This document shows, in pieces, positions 5,363 through 5,942 of a stretch of DNA of 5,942 bases. This stretch comes from Actinomycetota bacterium (GTDB lineage: Bacteria > Actinomycetota > Thermoleophilia > Gaiellales > Gaiellaceae). Position numbers and translations under genes: made by a program. The stretch lies in NCBI GenBank assembly GCA_003136795.1, contig PLDP01000083.1:1-5942 (forward strand), in the 5' to 3' direction. Numbering within the stretch: the first letter of the stretch is position 1; each line of letters begins with the position of its first letter. Below the pieces are notes generated by a model that searched no databases, was not told the origin of the DNA, and was given only the letters and a program-made list of their open reading frames with translations.

Positions 5363-5942
5363 TTCCCGAGGACGAGCATGTCCATGCGCGTCTTCTGGAA
5401 CGTCTCGATTGCCTGGGCGGGCGTCATCACGATCGGCTCGTTCTCGTTGAACGAGGTGTTGAGCAGGATCGGCACGCCCGTCAGCTTGTCGAACTCCGAG
5501 ATCAGCCGCCAGTAACGGGGCAGCACGTCCGGTTCGACGGCCTGCACTCGTCCCGTGTCGTCGACGTGATTGACAGCGGGGATCAGCTCGCGCTTCTCCG
5601 CGCGCGTCTTGTAGACGAGCACCATGAACGGTGACGGGTAGTCCTGCTCGAACCACTCGCCGACCTGGTCCGCGAGCACGGACGGTGCGAACGGCCGGAA
5701 CGGCTCGCGGTGTTTGATCCGCGCGTTGAGGATGTCCTTCATGTCGTCGCGGCGCGGGTCGGCGACGATCGAGCGCTGACCGAGCGCGCGCGGGCCGAAC
5801 TCCATCCGGCCCTGAAACCAGCCGATCACCTCGCCGTCGGCGATCTTCCGCGCGACGAACGGGAACAGCTCGTCGTCGTCGAGCCTCGTCGCGGCGACGC
5901 CGGCCGCGGCGAACGCGCCGGCGCAGGAGTCGTCGTCGTACT
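5335..5942 (-). CDS. Carbamoyltransferase, NodU/CmcH/TobZ type (C-terminal part; 5' end outside window)
   Basis: The frame is open from the right edge (5942) to TAG at 5337-5335, giving 201 residues that correspond to the C-terminal third of a family of roughly 550-620 residues. Visible signatures are GEVIGWFQGRMEFGPRALG, followed by QRSIVADPR, then REPFRPFAPSVL, VNHVDDTGRVQAVEP, and near the end FDKLTGVPILLNTSFNENEP with a final LVLGNYV. These belong to the YrdC-like carbamoyl-transfer domain of O-carbamoyltransferases, which use carbamoyl phosphate and ATP to carbamoylate a hydroxyl of a sugar or antibiotic. The N-terminal Kae1/TsaD-like domain is not in the window. The frame continues upstream of the GTG at 5829 with well-matched family sequence (DDELFPFVARKIADGE), so 5829 is not the start. 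It is encoded opposite the glycosyltransferase operon, but the locus suggests a carbamoylated surface sugar. A role in a nodulation factor or antibiotic is formally possible. Confidence 0.9.
   Translation of the reverse strand, partial: YDDDSCAGAFAAAGVAATRLDDDELFPFVARKIADGEVIGWFQGRMEFGPRALGQRSIVADPRRDDMKDILNARIKHREPFRPFAPSVLADQVGEWFEQDYPSPFMVLVYKTRAEKRELIPAVNHVDDTGRVQAVEPDVLPRYWRLISEFDKLTGVPILLNTSFNENEPIVMTPAQAIETFQKTRMDMLVLGNYVARRDAS

Noticed and set aside
5871..5937. Repeated GTC triplets (5872-5880 and 5929-5937) as a possible short tandem repeat
   Set aside because: They are in-frame Asp codons (GAC on the coding strand) in an acidic stretch of the carbamoyltransferase; codon bias explains them.

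Overview
This is a gene-dense, high-GC bacterial window with no gap longer than 31 bases. Two ATGA start/stop overlaps, a GTG start, an apparently leaderless divergent pair and the strong G/C third-position bias suggest a high-GC actinobacterium. A deep-branching group such as Thermoleophilia is possible, but that is an impression from style and has not been tested by any search. The gene content is that of a cell-surface polysaccharide (capsule, exopolysaccharide or O-antigen-like) locus.

Layout. Positions 1-597 (+) hold the C-terminal part of a multi-pass membrane protein with an extracytoplasmic tail, probably a GT-C-type glycosyltransferase. Positions 594-1793 (-) hold a full-length FAD-dependent L-2-hydroxyglutarate oxidase/dehydrogenase (lhgO). 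It is visibly poorer in GC than its neighbours, and its stop codon is interleaved with that of the preceding gene. A 31-base divergent gap (1794-1824) carries two back-to-back -10-like hexamers, each correctly placed for leaderless transcription of its own gene. Positions 1825-5362 (+) form a tightly coupled three-gene operon: a GT-B glycosyltransferase, a polytopic O-antigen ligase/polymerase-family protein, and a GT4 glycosyltransferase. Positions 5335-5942 (-) hold the C-terminal part of a NodU/CmcH/TobZ-type carbamoyltransferase, which runs off the right edge and overlaps the GT4 gene tail-to-tail by 28 bases.

How they may work together (inference). The two cytoplasmic glycosyltransferases would add sugars to a lipid-linked repeat unit. 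The membrane ligase/polymerase would polymerise it or transfer it to an acceptor outside the membrane. The GT-C-like protein could add a lipid-phosphate-linked sugar on the outer face, and the carbamoyltransferase could O-carbamoylate a sugar. lhgO is the odd member: its known role is metabolite repair or catabolism, with no established link to glycan assembly. I found no RNA genes, CRISPR, insertion sequences or clear terminators, and no convincing wholly new system. The most interesting points are the lower-GC lhgO insert and its very compact divergent junction.
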